Shown: positions 8,731 through 16,375 of the stretch, one piece after another
Numbering within the stretch: the stretch's first letter is position 1
How the letters are laid out: each line of letters starts with the position of its first letter
Assembly (NCBI GenBank): GCA_017549805.1
Contig: JAFYNJ010000001.1
Location: 1 to 64,000 of the forward strand
Direction of reading: 5' to 3'
Source: Bacteroidales bacterium
GTDB lineage: Bacteria; Bacteroidota; Bacteroidia; Bacteroidales; F082
Length of the DNA stretch: 64,000 nt
The notes under the pieces: model-generated
What the model saw: only the letters and a program-made list of their open reading frames with translations
Told to the model about the DNA's origin: nothing
Database searches by the model: none
Program-made: the position numbers and the translations under genes

Positions 8731-9747
8731 CTATTGGATGAAATTCACTTCCGGACTAATCTTGATCCCGAACTTCTCTTCAACAGATTGCTGAATCTTC
8801 TGGGATAATTCCACGATGTCGCGGCCGGTGCCACCACCAAGATGCACCAACACTAAGGCCTGCTTTTCATACACGCCGACATGATCGTCGTGCCAGCCTT
8901 TCCAGCCTGCCTGTTCGATGAGCCATCCTGCCGGGATCTTCACCCTGCCGTCGGGTTCGTCGTAATGCGGCATGTTAGGATATTGCTGCTTCAACGCTTC
9001 AAATTGTTCCAGTTTCACGACTGGGTTCTTGAAGAAACTGCCGGCATTGCCGATCTTTTTCACATCGGGCAGCTTGGCATCGCGGATGGCACAGATGGCA
9101 TCGTGCAGCTGCTGTAAGGTAGGTTGTTCCATGCCGTGTTCGGCAAGGTAAGCCTTGATGTTGCCATAGTCAAGCTTCAAGTCGGTTTGTTTTTTGAGCT
9201 GGAACTCAACCGAGGTAATGACATATTGGCCTCGCAACATGCCTTTGAAGATGCTTTGACGGTAGCCGAAGCAGCATTCCTTGTTGTCGAAAACACGTTT
9301 CTTGCCTGTCTCCAAATGGATGGCTTCACATTTCAAAAAGCTATCCTTCAGCTCCATGCCGTAAGCGCCGATGTTCTGCACGGGGGCCGCACCCACCTTG
9401 CCTGGGATATGGGCAAGGTTTTCCACGCCATAATAGCCTTTGCTTACCATCAGCTTGACGAACTCGGGCCAGTCCTCGCCGGCTTGGGCGCGGACGATGA
9501 TATTGTTGCCATCGTCAGCCACCGTCTTGATGCCCTTGTTGTTCATCAAGATGACGAGGCCGTCGAAATACTCCTGGGTCAGCAGGATGTTGTTTCCGCC
9601 ACTAAGAATCAAATGCTTCTCTTGCTTGAACTCAGGCGTTCTGATGAGTCGCTGAAGGTCGTTGGCATCGTTGATTTCAACGAAATATTTCGCCGTGGCA
9701 TTGAAACCGAAGCTATTGTAAGGCTGTAGGTTGACGTTGGTTTTCAT
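8731..9747 (-). CDS. murB: UDP-N-acetylenolpyruvoylglucosamine reductase
   Basis: The 338-residue cytosolic enzyme reduces UDP-GlcNAc-enolpyruvate to UDP-MurNAc in peptidoglycan synthesis. Visible signatures are NSFGFNATAKYFVEI, the FAD-binding LSGGNNILL and VGAAPVQNIGAYG, and the catalytic-serine segment GNAGSFFKNPVV, with the C-terminal QAGWKG of type I MurB. Length is normal for the family. The start lies 5 bases from its -7 promoter element, so the mRNA is probably leaderless. The gene ends 2 bases from the convergent FISUMP gene. Confidence 0.95.
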   Translation of the reverse strand: MKTNVNLQPYNSFGFNATAKYFVEINDANDLQRLIRTPEFKQEKHLILSGGNNILLTQEYFDGLVILMNNKGIKTVADDGNNIIVRAQAGEDWPEFVKLMVSKGYYGVENLAHIPGKVGAAPVQNIGAYGMELKDSFLKCEAIHLETGKKRVFDNKECCFGYRQSIFKGMLRGQYVITSVEFQLKKQTDLKLDYGNIKAYLAEHGMEQPTLQQLHDAICAIRDAKLPDVKKIGNAGSFFKNPVVKLEQFEALKQQYPNMPHYDEPDGRVKIPAGWLIEQAGWKGWHDDHVGVYEKQALVLVHLGGGTGRDIVELSQKIQQSVEEKFGIKISPEVNFIQ

Positions 9748-9752
9748 AGGTG

Positions 9753-9810
9753 CAAAAATAGTGATAATTCCTCATTTCCCATTCCAAATTCCTAAATTTT
9801 CCTACCTTTG
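9753..9810. promoter_or_regulatory. Divergent promoters lying on the murB and glycosyltransferase starts
   Basis: The minus strand reads TATTTTTG at 9760-9753, 5 bases before the murB ATG. The plus strand reads TACCTTTG at 9803-9810, 5 bases before the ATG at 9816. With the usual -7 geometry both transcripts would begin at or beside the start codon. Confidence 0.6.
9766..9800. repeat. Intergenic 7-bp-period repeat (AATTCCT type)
   Basis: Five heptamers in a row: AATTCCT, CATTTCC, CATTCCA, AATTCCT, AAATTTT. They fill the gap between the divergent murB and glycosyltransferase promoters. Similar heptamer tracts lie at 12058, 14298, 53153 and 61259. Confidence 0.6.
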
Positions 9811-9815
9811 CGGCA

Positions 9816-10931
9816 ATGAAGCGTGTCATCGTATCGGTCATCAACGACCTGGTCACCGACCAAAGGGTCAACAAATCGTGCCTCACCTTGCAAAAGATGG
9901 GGTATGAAGTGCTGTTGGTAGGCCGCAAGCAACGCAAGAGTCCTCCTATGGATGAGCGTCCCTACGATACGAAAAGGATGAAACTGCTCTTCGAGAAAGG
10001 GCCTTTGTTCTACGCGGAGTTCAACACCCGACTGTTTTTCTTCCTGCTTTTCCATAAAGCCCAATTGTTGCTTTCCAACGACTTGGACACGGCGTTGCCG
10101 AACCACTATGTATCCAGGTTGAAAGGCATCAAGATGATTTACGACAGCCATGAGTATTTCACCGAGACGCCGGAACTAGTGGGTCGTCCGAGGGTACAAC
10201 GGGTATGGAAACGCATCGAGCGACGGGTGGTTCCTAAGCTCAAGGAGATGATCACGGTGAGCGATTCCATTGCCTCCTTGTTTGAACAGCAATATGGTGT
10301 GAAGTGCCATGTGGTTAGAAACATCCCGCCAAAGGCAGCCTTGCCACCTAAGGGCGACAAAAAGACATTGGGGTTGCCTGAAGACAAGCATCTGCTGGTG
10401 TTGCAAGGCTCGGGGATCAACATCCAACGAGGGGCGGAAGAACTGGTGGAAGCCATGCAGTATCTGGACGATTGCTTTCTGATGGTAATTGGGGGCGGTG
10501 ATGTGCTACCCATTCTGAAACAACGGGTTTCGGAGCTTCACATCGAGAATCGAGTGCGATTCCTCCCAAGGATGCCTTACTCCGACATGATGGCCTACAC
10601 GCAGTTGGCGGAGCTGGGTTTTGTGATCGACAAGGACACTAATCCCAACTACCGCTTTTGCCTGCCCAACAAGCTGTTCGACTTTATCCAGGCGGGCGTT
10701 CCGATTGTGGCGTCGCATTTGGTTGAAATTGAGAAAATCATCAAAAAATACGATATCGGTTTGTTCATTCCCGACCATGATCCCCAATCGATAGCGGCTA
10801 CCATCCGCGAAGGCTTGTCGGATCGGGAAAGCAGGACCCGTTGGCAACATGGATTGGCTTTGGCTGCCGAGGAACTGTGCTGGGAAAACGAGCAACAAAC
10901 CTTGATGGAAATCTACAAGCATTATGAATGA
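9816..10931 (+). CDS. Glycosyltransferase (GT-B, family 4-like)
   Basis: The 371-residue cytosolic GT-B enzyme has an N-terminal half with SVINDLVTDQRVNKSCLTL and MIYDSHEYFTETPEL. The C-terminal nucleotide-sugar-binding half contains LVLQGSGINIQRGAEELVEA and the acceptor/donor loop LPNKLFDFIQAGVPIVAS, ending in a Glu-rich helix. The donor sugar cannot be told from sequence. It overlaps the next glycosyltransferase by 8 bases, so the two probably act in one pathway, such as O-antigen, exopolysaccharide or glycoprotein glycan assembly. Confidence 0.85.
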   Translation: MKRVIVSVINDLVTDQRVNKSCLTLQKMGYEVLLVGRKQRKSPPMDERPYDTKRMKLLFEKGPLFYAEFNTRLFFFLLFHKAQLLLSNDLDTALPNHYVSRLKGIKMIYDSHEYFTETPELVGRPRVQRVWKRIERRVVPKLKEMITVSDSIASLFEQQYGVKCHVVRNIPPKAALPPKGDKKTLGLPEDKHLLVLQGSGINIQRGAEELVEAMQYLDDCFLMVIGGGDVLPILKQRVSELHIENRVRFLPRMPYSDMMAYTQLAELGFVIDKDTNPNYRFCLPNKLFDFIQAGVPIVASHLVEIEKIIKKYDIGLFIPDHDPQSIAATIREGLSDRESRTRWQHGLALAAEELCWENEQQTLMEIYKHYE

Positions 10932-12048
10932 CTCTGATTATCACCTACATGTCATTACTTTCGACGTGCCATATCCTGCCAACTACGGTGGGGTGATCGA
11001 TGTGTTTTATCGTGTCAAGGCTTTGTCGGAAGCAGGGGTGAAGGTGCATCTGCATTGTTTTGAATATGGCAGGGGCGAGGCCGAGGTACTCGACCGTTGC
11101 CATGAGGTGAAGTATTACAAGAGGGACACTTCTTTTTGGAAGCAGTTTTGCCGTGAGCCCTACGTGGTAGCTTCCAGGCGTTCCGAGGCATTGTTCCAAG
11201 ACCTGTTGAAGGACGATTACCCGATTCTCTGCGAAGGCCTGCATACTACGGCGGTGCTGACTGACAGCCGCTTCCAGCATAGAAAGGTCTTTGTGAGGGC
11301 GCATAATGTGGAACACGACTATTACCGACTATTGGCCGATTCGGAGCCGACCTGCTGGAAACGTTGGTTTTATAGAATGGAGGCGAGAAAGCTGAAGCGA
11401 TATGAGCCTGTGTTGAAGAAAGCCTCGGGTATCTTTGCCATTACGCAACACGACACGGATTATTTCAACGAGCATTATGGCCATGCCCTCCTTATCCCCG
11501 GCTTCAGTGCGGTGAGCAAGGTCTGCTCAGAGACGGGTAGGGGCGACTATGTGTTGTATCACGGCAACCTCTCTGTGGCGGAAAACAAGAAAGCCGCAGA
11601 GTGGCTCATCGAGAATGTGTTTTCAGAGATGGACGTTCCTTGCGTGGTGGCAGGGTTGAATCCACCTGAAAGCCTCCGGAAGCTTTGCGACCGTTATGTA
11701 CATGTCACGCTTAAGGCGAATCCCGGTGATGCCGAGATGATTGACCTGATCCGCAATGCCCAAATCAACGTGATGGTGACGGACCAGCCGACGGGTTTGA
11801 AGCTGAAGCTGCTGAATGCCTTGTACAACGGACGTTTCTGCCTGGTCAACGACGACATGGTGCGCGGCACCTCATTGAATCAATTGTGCGTGGTGGCTGA
11901 GACGCCGGAACAGTTCGTCGCAGAGATCAAGCGTTTGATGGACGAGGATTTCACCGAAGACGACATCGAGGAACGCGACGACGCCATGAAGGAATTGTAT
12001 CAGAATGACAATAACGCACTTGTCTTAATACGCACTATTTTTCAATAA
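10924..12048 (+). CDS. Glycosyltransferase (GT-B), second of pair
   Basis: The 374-residue protein begins HVITFDVPYPANYGGVIDVF, the typical glycine-rich N-terminal loop of GT-B transferases. It contains VFVRAHNVEHDYYRLLA, YVLYHGNLSVAENKKAAEWL at the start of the donor domain, and PTGLKLKLLNALYNGRFCLV in place of the usual E-x7-E region. It is an unassigned family 4-like enzyme. Its start codon lies inside the preceding glycosyltransferase, showing translational coupling. A heptamer repeat follows the stop. Confidence 0.8.
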   Translation: MNDSDYHLHVITFDVPYPANYGGVIDVFYRVKALSEAGVKVHLHCFEYGRGEAEVLDRCHEVKYYKRDTSFWKQFCREPYVVASRRSEALFQDLLKDDYPILCEGLHTTAVLTDSRFQHRKVFVRAHNVEHDYYRLLADSEPTCWKRWFYRMEARKLKRYEPVLKKASGIFAITQHDTDYFNEHYGHALLIPGFSAVSKVCSETGRGDYVLYHGNLSVAENKKAAEWLIENVFSEMDVPCVVAGLNPPESLRKLCDRYVHVTLKANPGDAEMIDLIRNAQINVMVTDQPTGLKLKLLNALYNGRFCLVNDDMVRGTSLNQLCVVAETPEQFVAEIKRLMDEDFTEDDIEERDDAMKELYQNDNNALVLIRTIFQ

Positions 12049-12057
12049 CCGTTCCTT

Positions 12058-12092
12058 TTTCACCTTTCACCTCTCACCTTTCATCTTCCCTC
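12058..12092. repeat. Intergenic 7-bp-period repeat (TTTCACC type)
   Basis: Units TTTCACC, TTTCACC, TCTCACC, TTTCATC, TTCCCTC fill the space between the convergent glycosyltransferase and FtsE-like genes. No intrinsic terminator is visible here. Confidence 0.6.
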
Positions 12093-12765
12093 ACTCCACC
12101 CTAGAGCAAACCACCTGATGGTTCTCGCATTTGAGGATGCGTCCCGGGTATTTCTGGATGAGTCCGTAGTTATGGGTCGCCATGAGCACGGCAGTGCCGC
12201 TGTCGGCAATCCGCAACAGCATCTTAAGCACGTCGAGGGCGGTCTCGGGGTCGAGGTTGCCCGTAGGCTCGTCGGCCAAGATGGCATCGGGGTTGTTGAG
12301 CAAGGCACGGGCGATGGCTACGCCTTGGCGTTCGCCACCGGAGAGGTTGTAAGGCATGTTTTTGCGTTTGTCCTTCAGGCCCACCTTGTCCAAAACCAGG
12401 TCGATGCGCTCGCTGATCTCGTCTTCGTCATACCATCCCGTGGCTTTGAGCACAAACTCAAGGTTGGCTTCCACATCGCGGTCATCAAGCAGCTGGAAGT
12501 CCTGGAAAACGATGCCCAGCTTCCTTCTCAGATAGGGGATTTCCTTGCGGGTGATCTCCGTCAAGTCGAAACCGGCCACGTTGACGGTGCCGTCATAAAC
12601 GGGCAGCTCAGCATAGAGCGTCCTGAGCAGCGATGATTTGCCACTGCCGGTTCGGCCGATGAGATAGACGAACTCTCCTTTGCCGATACTGAAAGTCACA
12701 TCGGAGAGCACGATGTTGTCGCGTTGATAGATGGTAGCGTCTTTTAGTTCGATGATTGCGTCCAT
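12091..12765 (-). CDS. ftsE: FtsE-like ABC transporter ATP-binding protein
   Basis: The 224-residue ATPase has Walker A GRTGSGKSSLLR, a Q-loop at GIVFQDFQLL, signature LSGGERQGVAIARALL, Walker B ILADEPTGNLD and H-switch ATHN. The short length and the FQDFQLL segment fit FtsE of the FtsEX divisome complex, which activates peptidoglycan hydrolases at the septum. No FtsX gene lies next to it, so the symbol rests on sequence type only; a LolD/MacB-like ATPase is the alternative. It follows the DUF4301 gene by 9 bases. Confidence 0.75.
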   Translation of the reverse strand: MDAIIELKDATIYQRDNIVLSDVTFSIGKGEFVYLIGRTGSGKSSLLRTLYAELPVYDGTVNVAGFDLTEITRKEIPYLRRKLGIVFQDFQLLDDRDVEANLEFVLKATGWYDEDEISERIDLVLDKVGLKDKRKNMPYNLSGGERQGVAIARALLNNPDAILADEPTGNLDPETALDVLKMLLRIADSGTAVLMATHNYGLIQKYPGRILKCENHQVVCSRVE

Positions 12766-12774
12766 AGTGCTCGA

Positions 12775-14286
12775 TTAGTTATGCATGGGTTTTAGGAGGT
12801 CGTTCACGGTCTTGACGGGGTTGAAGGTCTCGATGGGCACCTCCACGAAGAGGGTGATCCAGTCGGCCATGGCACCGTTCCAAAGGCCAGGCAACTCAAG
12901 GGCTTTCAGCTCGCGGCCATCCTTTGACTTGCTGGAAACAAAGCCGGTGCTGGGATCGACATAATCGGTGAGGTTGAAGGCTTCGCCTTTGTAGTTCCAA
13001 CAGCCACAAACCAGATCGACGGGATTGAAGTGGGTGGCACCTTTGAAGATGGCTTCCTGATCCTCCTTGCCGTGGTTGATTTGCGAGGATTCGATGATTT
13101 GCAGTGAGACCTCGTCGTTGTTGTTTCTCACCCAGAAGGGGCCGCCGCCGGGCTCGCCCTCGTTCTTCACCATGCCGCAGATGCGCATCGGGCGGTTGAG
13201 GCGGTCATAAAGGAAGTCGATCTTCTCCATAGGTTCGTAGGCGTTGACGAAATCGGGGATGTCGAGATGGAGCTGCTCCTTGGCGAAACTCATGATCTCC
13301 TTCAGATCGTCCTCGGTCAAGCCGCCTTCGTCCAACATTTCCAGGTATTCGAAGGTCAGTTGTTGCAGCCTCAATAGCATGCCGGCGAGAGCCTTCTTAT
13401 AAGTGACGGTGGTCTCCATCCTTGTCTCTGGCACGATGTTGTCGATGTTCTTGATGAACACGATCTCCTGGCCAAGATCATTGAGGTTTTCGATGAGGGC
13501 ACCATGGCCGCCGGGACGGAACAGCAATTTGCCGTCCTTCTCGCGGAAGAGGTTGCCTTCGTCGTCGATGGCCACCGTGTCGGTGGACGGTTTCTGGCAG
13601 GAATAGCTGATTTCATAGCGGACGCCGTATTTGGCTTCGTATGCGAATTTCAAGTTCCTGACGGTTTCCGTGAAGAGAAACTCGTGCTCTGGCGAGACGG
13701 TGAAATGCAGCCTGGCGACGCCATCGTTGGAAGCGGCATATCGGGCGGCTTCAACCAAATGCTCTTCCAATGCCAAACGGTCGAATCCGTCGTAATGATG
13801 GAACTTGAGCAGCGCCTTGGGAAGCTTGCCGTAGCTTAGGCCGTCGTCTGTGAGCAATGCCTTCACGACATCGACTTTGCGGTTGTCGTTCACTAAAGCA
13901 TCGATGCTGGTGCCATAAAGCCTTTGGCAGGTTTTTTCAAGGTCGCTGGAGAATGCGAAACAATGGATGTGGGCGAAAAAGATGTCGGTAAACTTTATAT
14001 CCACGCCGCTATCCATGAAAGCAAACAGGTCCTTGAACATCCGGGATGCGGCTCCAGAGGCAGGCACGAACTTGGTGAACTGATAATATTCACGGTCCTC
14101 CTCGAAGGCGTCGGTCATCTGTTTCACTTGGTCGTCGGTCATGCGGATGATGCCGTCGCCGATGGTGGCTGCACGCACAAGCTGGACGTATGCGGTGCCC
14201 CGTTTCAGCTGAGCCACCTGCTGGTTCACTTGTTCTTCCGTAATGTTCCGTTCTTTGATCTGCTCTAAATCTTGTTTATTCATCAT
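12775..14286 (-). CDS. DUF4301 protein, nucleotidyltransferase-like
   Basis: The 503-residue cytosolic protein of the DUF4301 family is common in Bacteroidota. Two segments resemble sugar-nucleotidyltransferases: FVPASGAASRMFKDL (like GxGxRM) and YGKLPKALLKFHHYDG (like PKxLL), in the expected order. GGHGALIENLNDLGQ and VFIKNIDNIVP lie where such enzymes bind NTP and metal. A pyrophosphorylase-type activity is therefore inferred, not shown. Its stop lies 9 bases before the FtsE-like gene, and a 7-bp-period repeat precedes the start. Confidence 0.75.
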   Translation of the reverse strand: MMNKQDLEQIKERNITEEQVNQQVAQLKRGTAYVQLVRAATIGDGIIRMTDDQVKQMTDAFEEDREYYQFTKFVPASGAASRMFKDLFAFMDSGVDIKFTDIFFAHIHCFAFSSDLEKTCQRLYGTSIDALVNDNRKVDVVKALLTDDGLSYGKLPKALLKFHHYDGFDRLALEEHLVEAARYAASNDGVARLHFTVSPEHEFLFTETVRNLKFAYEAKYGVRYEISYSCQKPSTDTVAIDDEGNLFREKDGKLLFRPGGHGALIENLNDLGQEIVFIKNIDNIVPETRMETTVTYKKALAGMLLRLQQLTFEYLEMLDEGGLTEDDLKEIMSFAKEQLHLDIPDFVNAYEPMEKIDFLYDRLNRPMRICGMVKNEGEPGGGPFWVRNNNDEVSLQIIESSQINHGKEDQEAIFKGATHFNPVDLVCGCWNYKGEAFNLTDYVDPSTGFVSSKSKDGRELKALELPGLWNGAMADWITLFVEVPIETFNPVKTVNDLLKPMHN

Positions 14287-14297
14287 ATTGCTTATAG

Positions 14298-14346
14298 TTT
14301 TCCGTTTTCCGTTCTCCGTTTTCCGTTTTCAGCTTTCAGCTCTCAG
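14298..14346. repeat. Intergenic 7-bp-period repeat (TTTTCCG type)
   Basis: Seven heptamers in a row: TTTTCCG, TTTTCCG, TTCTCCG, TTTTCCG, TTTTCAG, CTTTCAG, CTCTCAG. The tract makes up almost the whole gap between the TPM gene and the DUF4301 gene. Confidence 0.75.
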
Positions 14347-14347
14347 C

Positions 14348-15130
14348 TCACCAGCTTCCGCTCGCTCCTCCTCCGCCGAAGCCTCCGCCTCCAAATCCGC
14401 CGAAGCCACCTCCTCCGCCGAAGCCTCCACCGAAGCCACCACCACTGAAGCCGCCACCGCCCATGGGGATCCAAATGGTTCTGTGGCCGCCCCCGGTATA
14501 GTTCTGTCCGTTGTTGTCGGAGAACTTCGTGAAGATGATCACAATCGCGATAATCAGGAGGATGATGAGCCAGAGGGGGAAGCCGTCGTCGGCGTATTCG
14601 TCTTGGGTAAACTTGCCTGAGCAGAGTTCCATGATCACGTTGACGGCATTGTCGATGCCCGTGTAATAGTCGCCATTTTGGAACTCCGGGATCATTTCCT
14701 TCTCAACGATGCGTTTGGCAGTGGCATCGGTGATATAGGGTTCCATGCCGTAGCCGGGACTGATGTTCACCCGACCTTTGCTATGCTCTGTTGCCGGTTT
14801 CACGAGGATGACCACGCCATTGTTCTTGCCTTTTTGTCCCACGCCCCAGCTGTGGCCGATCTCGGTGGCATATTGTTCAACGCTGTAGCCTTGCAGGTCA
14901 TCTACAAGCAGGACAAGGATCTGGGTGGAGGTGCTGTCGTCATACGCCACCAGCTTATTCTCCAACGCGTTGACTTGGGAGGTGCTCAAAGTGCCTGTGT
15001 AGTCGTTCACCAACCGTGGTGGTACGGGTTGAGAGGGCAACTGGGCATGGAGGTTTGTGCAGAGAGCCAATAACAAAAGCAGCAGAAGAGAGGCTTTCCC
15101 ATGGGATTGATATGTGTTGGTTCCTTTCAT
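14348..15130 (-). CDS. TPM-domain membrane protein with Gly-rich tail (YgcG-like)
   Basis: The 260-residue protein has a signal peptide or N-terminal anchor (LLLLLLLALCTNLHAQ), then a periplasmic TPM domain (about 35-175: RLVNDYTGTLSTSQVNALE, ILVLLVDDLQGYSVEQYA, GVVILVKPA). One transmembrane helix follows (WLIILLIIAIVIIF), then a very Gly-rich tail ending GGGASGSW. TPM proteins are associated with membrane-protein quality control or phosphatase-like roles; function here is unknown. It starts 7 bases after a second TPM gene, so the pair is an operon. Confidence 0.85.
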   Translation of the reverse strand: MKGTNTYQSHGKASLLLLLLLALCTNLHAQLPSQPVPPRLVNDYTGTLSTSQVNALENKLVAYDDSTSTQILVLLVDDLQGYSVEQYATEIGHSWGVGQKGKNNGVVILVKPATEHSKGRVNISPGYGMEPYITDATAKRIVEKEMIPEFQNGDYYTGIDNAVNVIMELCSGKFTQDEYADDGFPLWLIILLIIAIVIIFTKFSDNNGQNYTGGGHRTIWIPMGGGGFSGGGFGGGFGGGGGFGGFGGGGFGGGGASGSW

Positions 15131-15137
15131 CTTGCCG

Positions 15138-15593
15138 TCAGTTGTTTTCGTATGAAATGTCGTCAGGAATCTCGTTGACGTCGTCGGATTGGTAGGGGAA
15201 ATGGGTCTTGAGCTTCTCGCCGCAGCGGAGGATGCCTTGCTCCAATCCGTCGGCGAAGCGGCCTTCCTTGAAATGAGCGAGCATCATGTCCTTGACATCG
15301 TTCCAAAAGCCGTCTTCCACCACCTTGTCAATGCCTTCGTCACCAAGGATGGCGAACTTGCGGTCTTTCACGGCCAGATAGATCAAAACGCCATTGCGGA
15401 GCTTGGTCTCATCGAGCTTCAGATGCTTGAAGATATAAAGGCTGCGCTCTTCCACGTTGCCACGGCAGTGGTTCTCGATATGCACCTTGATCTCGCCTGA
15501 GGTGTTCAGCTCGGCTTGCTTGATGGCCTCCACTACACGGCGGTCTTCATCACGGTTCAGTATGTTGATGGCATTGGACATTCTTATCCGCAT
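15138..15593 (-). CDS. TPM-domain protein, short soluble type
   Basis: The 151-residue product has no signal peptide and holds a single TPM (TLP18.3/MOLO-1-like) domain: EIKVHIENHC, LRNGVLIYLAVKDRKFAILGD and VVEDGFWNDVKDMMLAHF. The start may be ATG 15593 or the in-frame ATG 15581 (MSNAINIL). The promoter element is so close that 15581 gives the more normal leader. It is the first gene of the TPM pair; such pairs often accompany LemA, which is absent here. Confidence 0.8.
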   Translation of the reverse strand: MRIRMSNAINILNRDEDRRVVEAIKQAELNTSGEIKVHIENHCRGNVEERSLYIFKHLKLDETKLRNGVLIYLAVKDRKFAILGDEGIDKVVEDGFWNDVKDMMLAHFKEGRFADGLEQGILRCGEKLKTHFPYQSDDVNEIPDDISYENN

Positions 15594-15600
15594 TTGAGCG

Positions 15601-15608
15601 CAAATGTA
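15601..15608 (-). promoter_or_regulatory. TAnnTTTG promoter element for the TPM operon
   Basis: The minus strand reads TACATTTG, 7 bases before the ATG at 15593 and 19 bases before the alternative ATG at 15581. Confidence 0.5.
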
Positions 15609-15649
15609 ATGTTTTTTTTGTTTATTTGCATGGTAAAACTAATAATAAG

Positions 15650-16375
15650 ATGAACAAATCCATAAAGGCTATTGTAGCTGTTATGCTGACAGTCGTTGCG
15701 GTCGTCGTCATAGGTTGCCATAAACCTGATGAACCGAACAACGGCGGTAACAATGGCAATAACGACACCATAGAAGAATATGAGTATGTTGATTTGGGAT
15801 TGCCAAGCGGCACTTTGTGGGCGACATGTAATGTCGGAGCAGACAGTATTGAGGATCCAGGCGATTATTTTGCCTGGGGTGAGACCGTGACGAAGGAACT
15901 CTATGATTGGAAGAGCTACAAGTACAGCGCCTATGTGGATGGACGTTATCTATTGAACAAGTACTGCACCAACCCGTTTTGTGGATACGATGGTTTTGTT
16001 GACAACCTGACCGTGTTGGAACCTGGTGACGATGTGGCCACGGCCAACTGGGGTGAGAATTGGCGCATGGCTACCGGGGACGAATGGAGGGAATTGTATC
16101 AAAACACGACTTGTGAATTGACTACCCAGAATGGAGCGTTAGGCAGGCTGCTAACCAGTTGGAACGGCAACAGCATCTTTCTGCCTGCTACTGGTTTTTA
16201 CATGGATAATGAACTCATCTGCACAAACCTTGACCTCTATTGGACAAGTTCGCTCCAAACAGATTCCCAAGTGAGTGCGTGGAGTTTCCACAGCGATTGG
16301 GATAATTGCCATGTGTGTGGAACCTACGAGCGCTGTCTCGGGCTTTGTGTTAGGGCTGTACGAGCCTGTCAATAG
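15650..16375 (+). CDS. FISUMP-domain lipoprotein (paralog 2)
   Basis: I start at ATG 15650 (241 residues), which gives a clean lipoprotein signal ending VVVIGC. An Asn/Gly-rich linker follows, then the FISUMP domain: YVDLGLPSGTLWATCNVGA, YFAWGETV, WRMATGDEWRELY, NSIFLPATGFY and a terminal CVRAVRACQ. The lipid anchor suggests an outer-membrane lipoprotein. Its end overlaps the convergent ATPase gene by 7 bases. Confidence 0.8.
   Translation: MNKSIKAIVAVMLTVVAVVVIGCHKPDEPNNGGNNGNNDTIEEYEYVDLGLPSGTLWATCNVGADSIEDPGDYFAWGETVTKELYDWKSYKYSAYVDGRYLLNKYCTNPFCGYDGFVDNLTVLEPGDDVATANWGENWRMATGDEWRELYQNTTCELTTQNGALGRLLTSWNGNSIFLPATGFYMDNELICTNLDLYWTSSLQTDSQVSAWSFHSDWDNCHVCGTYERCLGLCVRAVRACQ

Noticed and set aside
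12091..12765. Search for a neighbouring ftsX
   Set aside because: No permease gene lies on either side; the FtsE-like call rests on sequence type alone.
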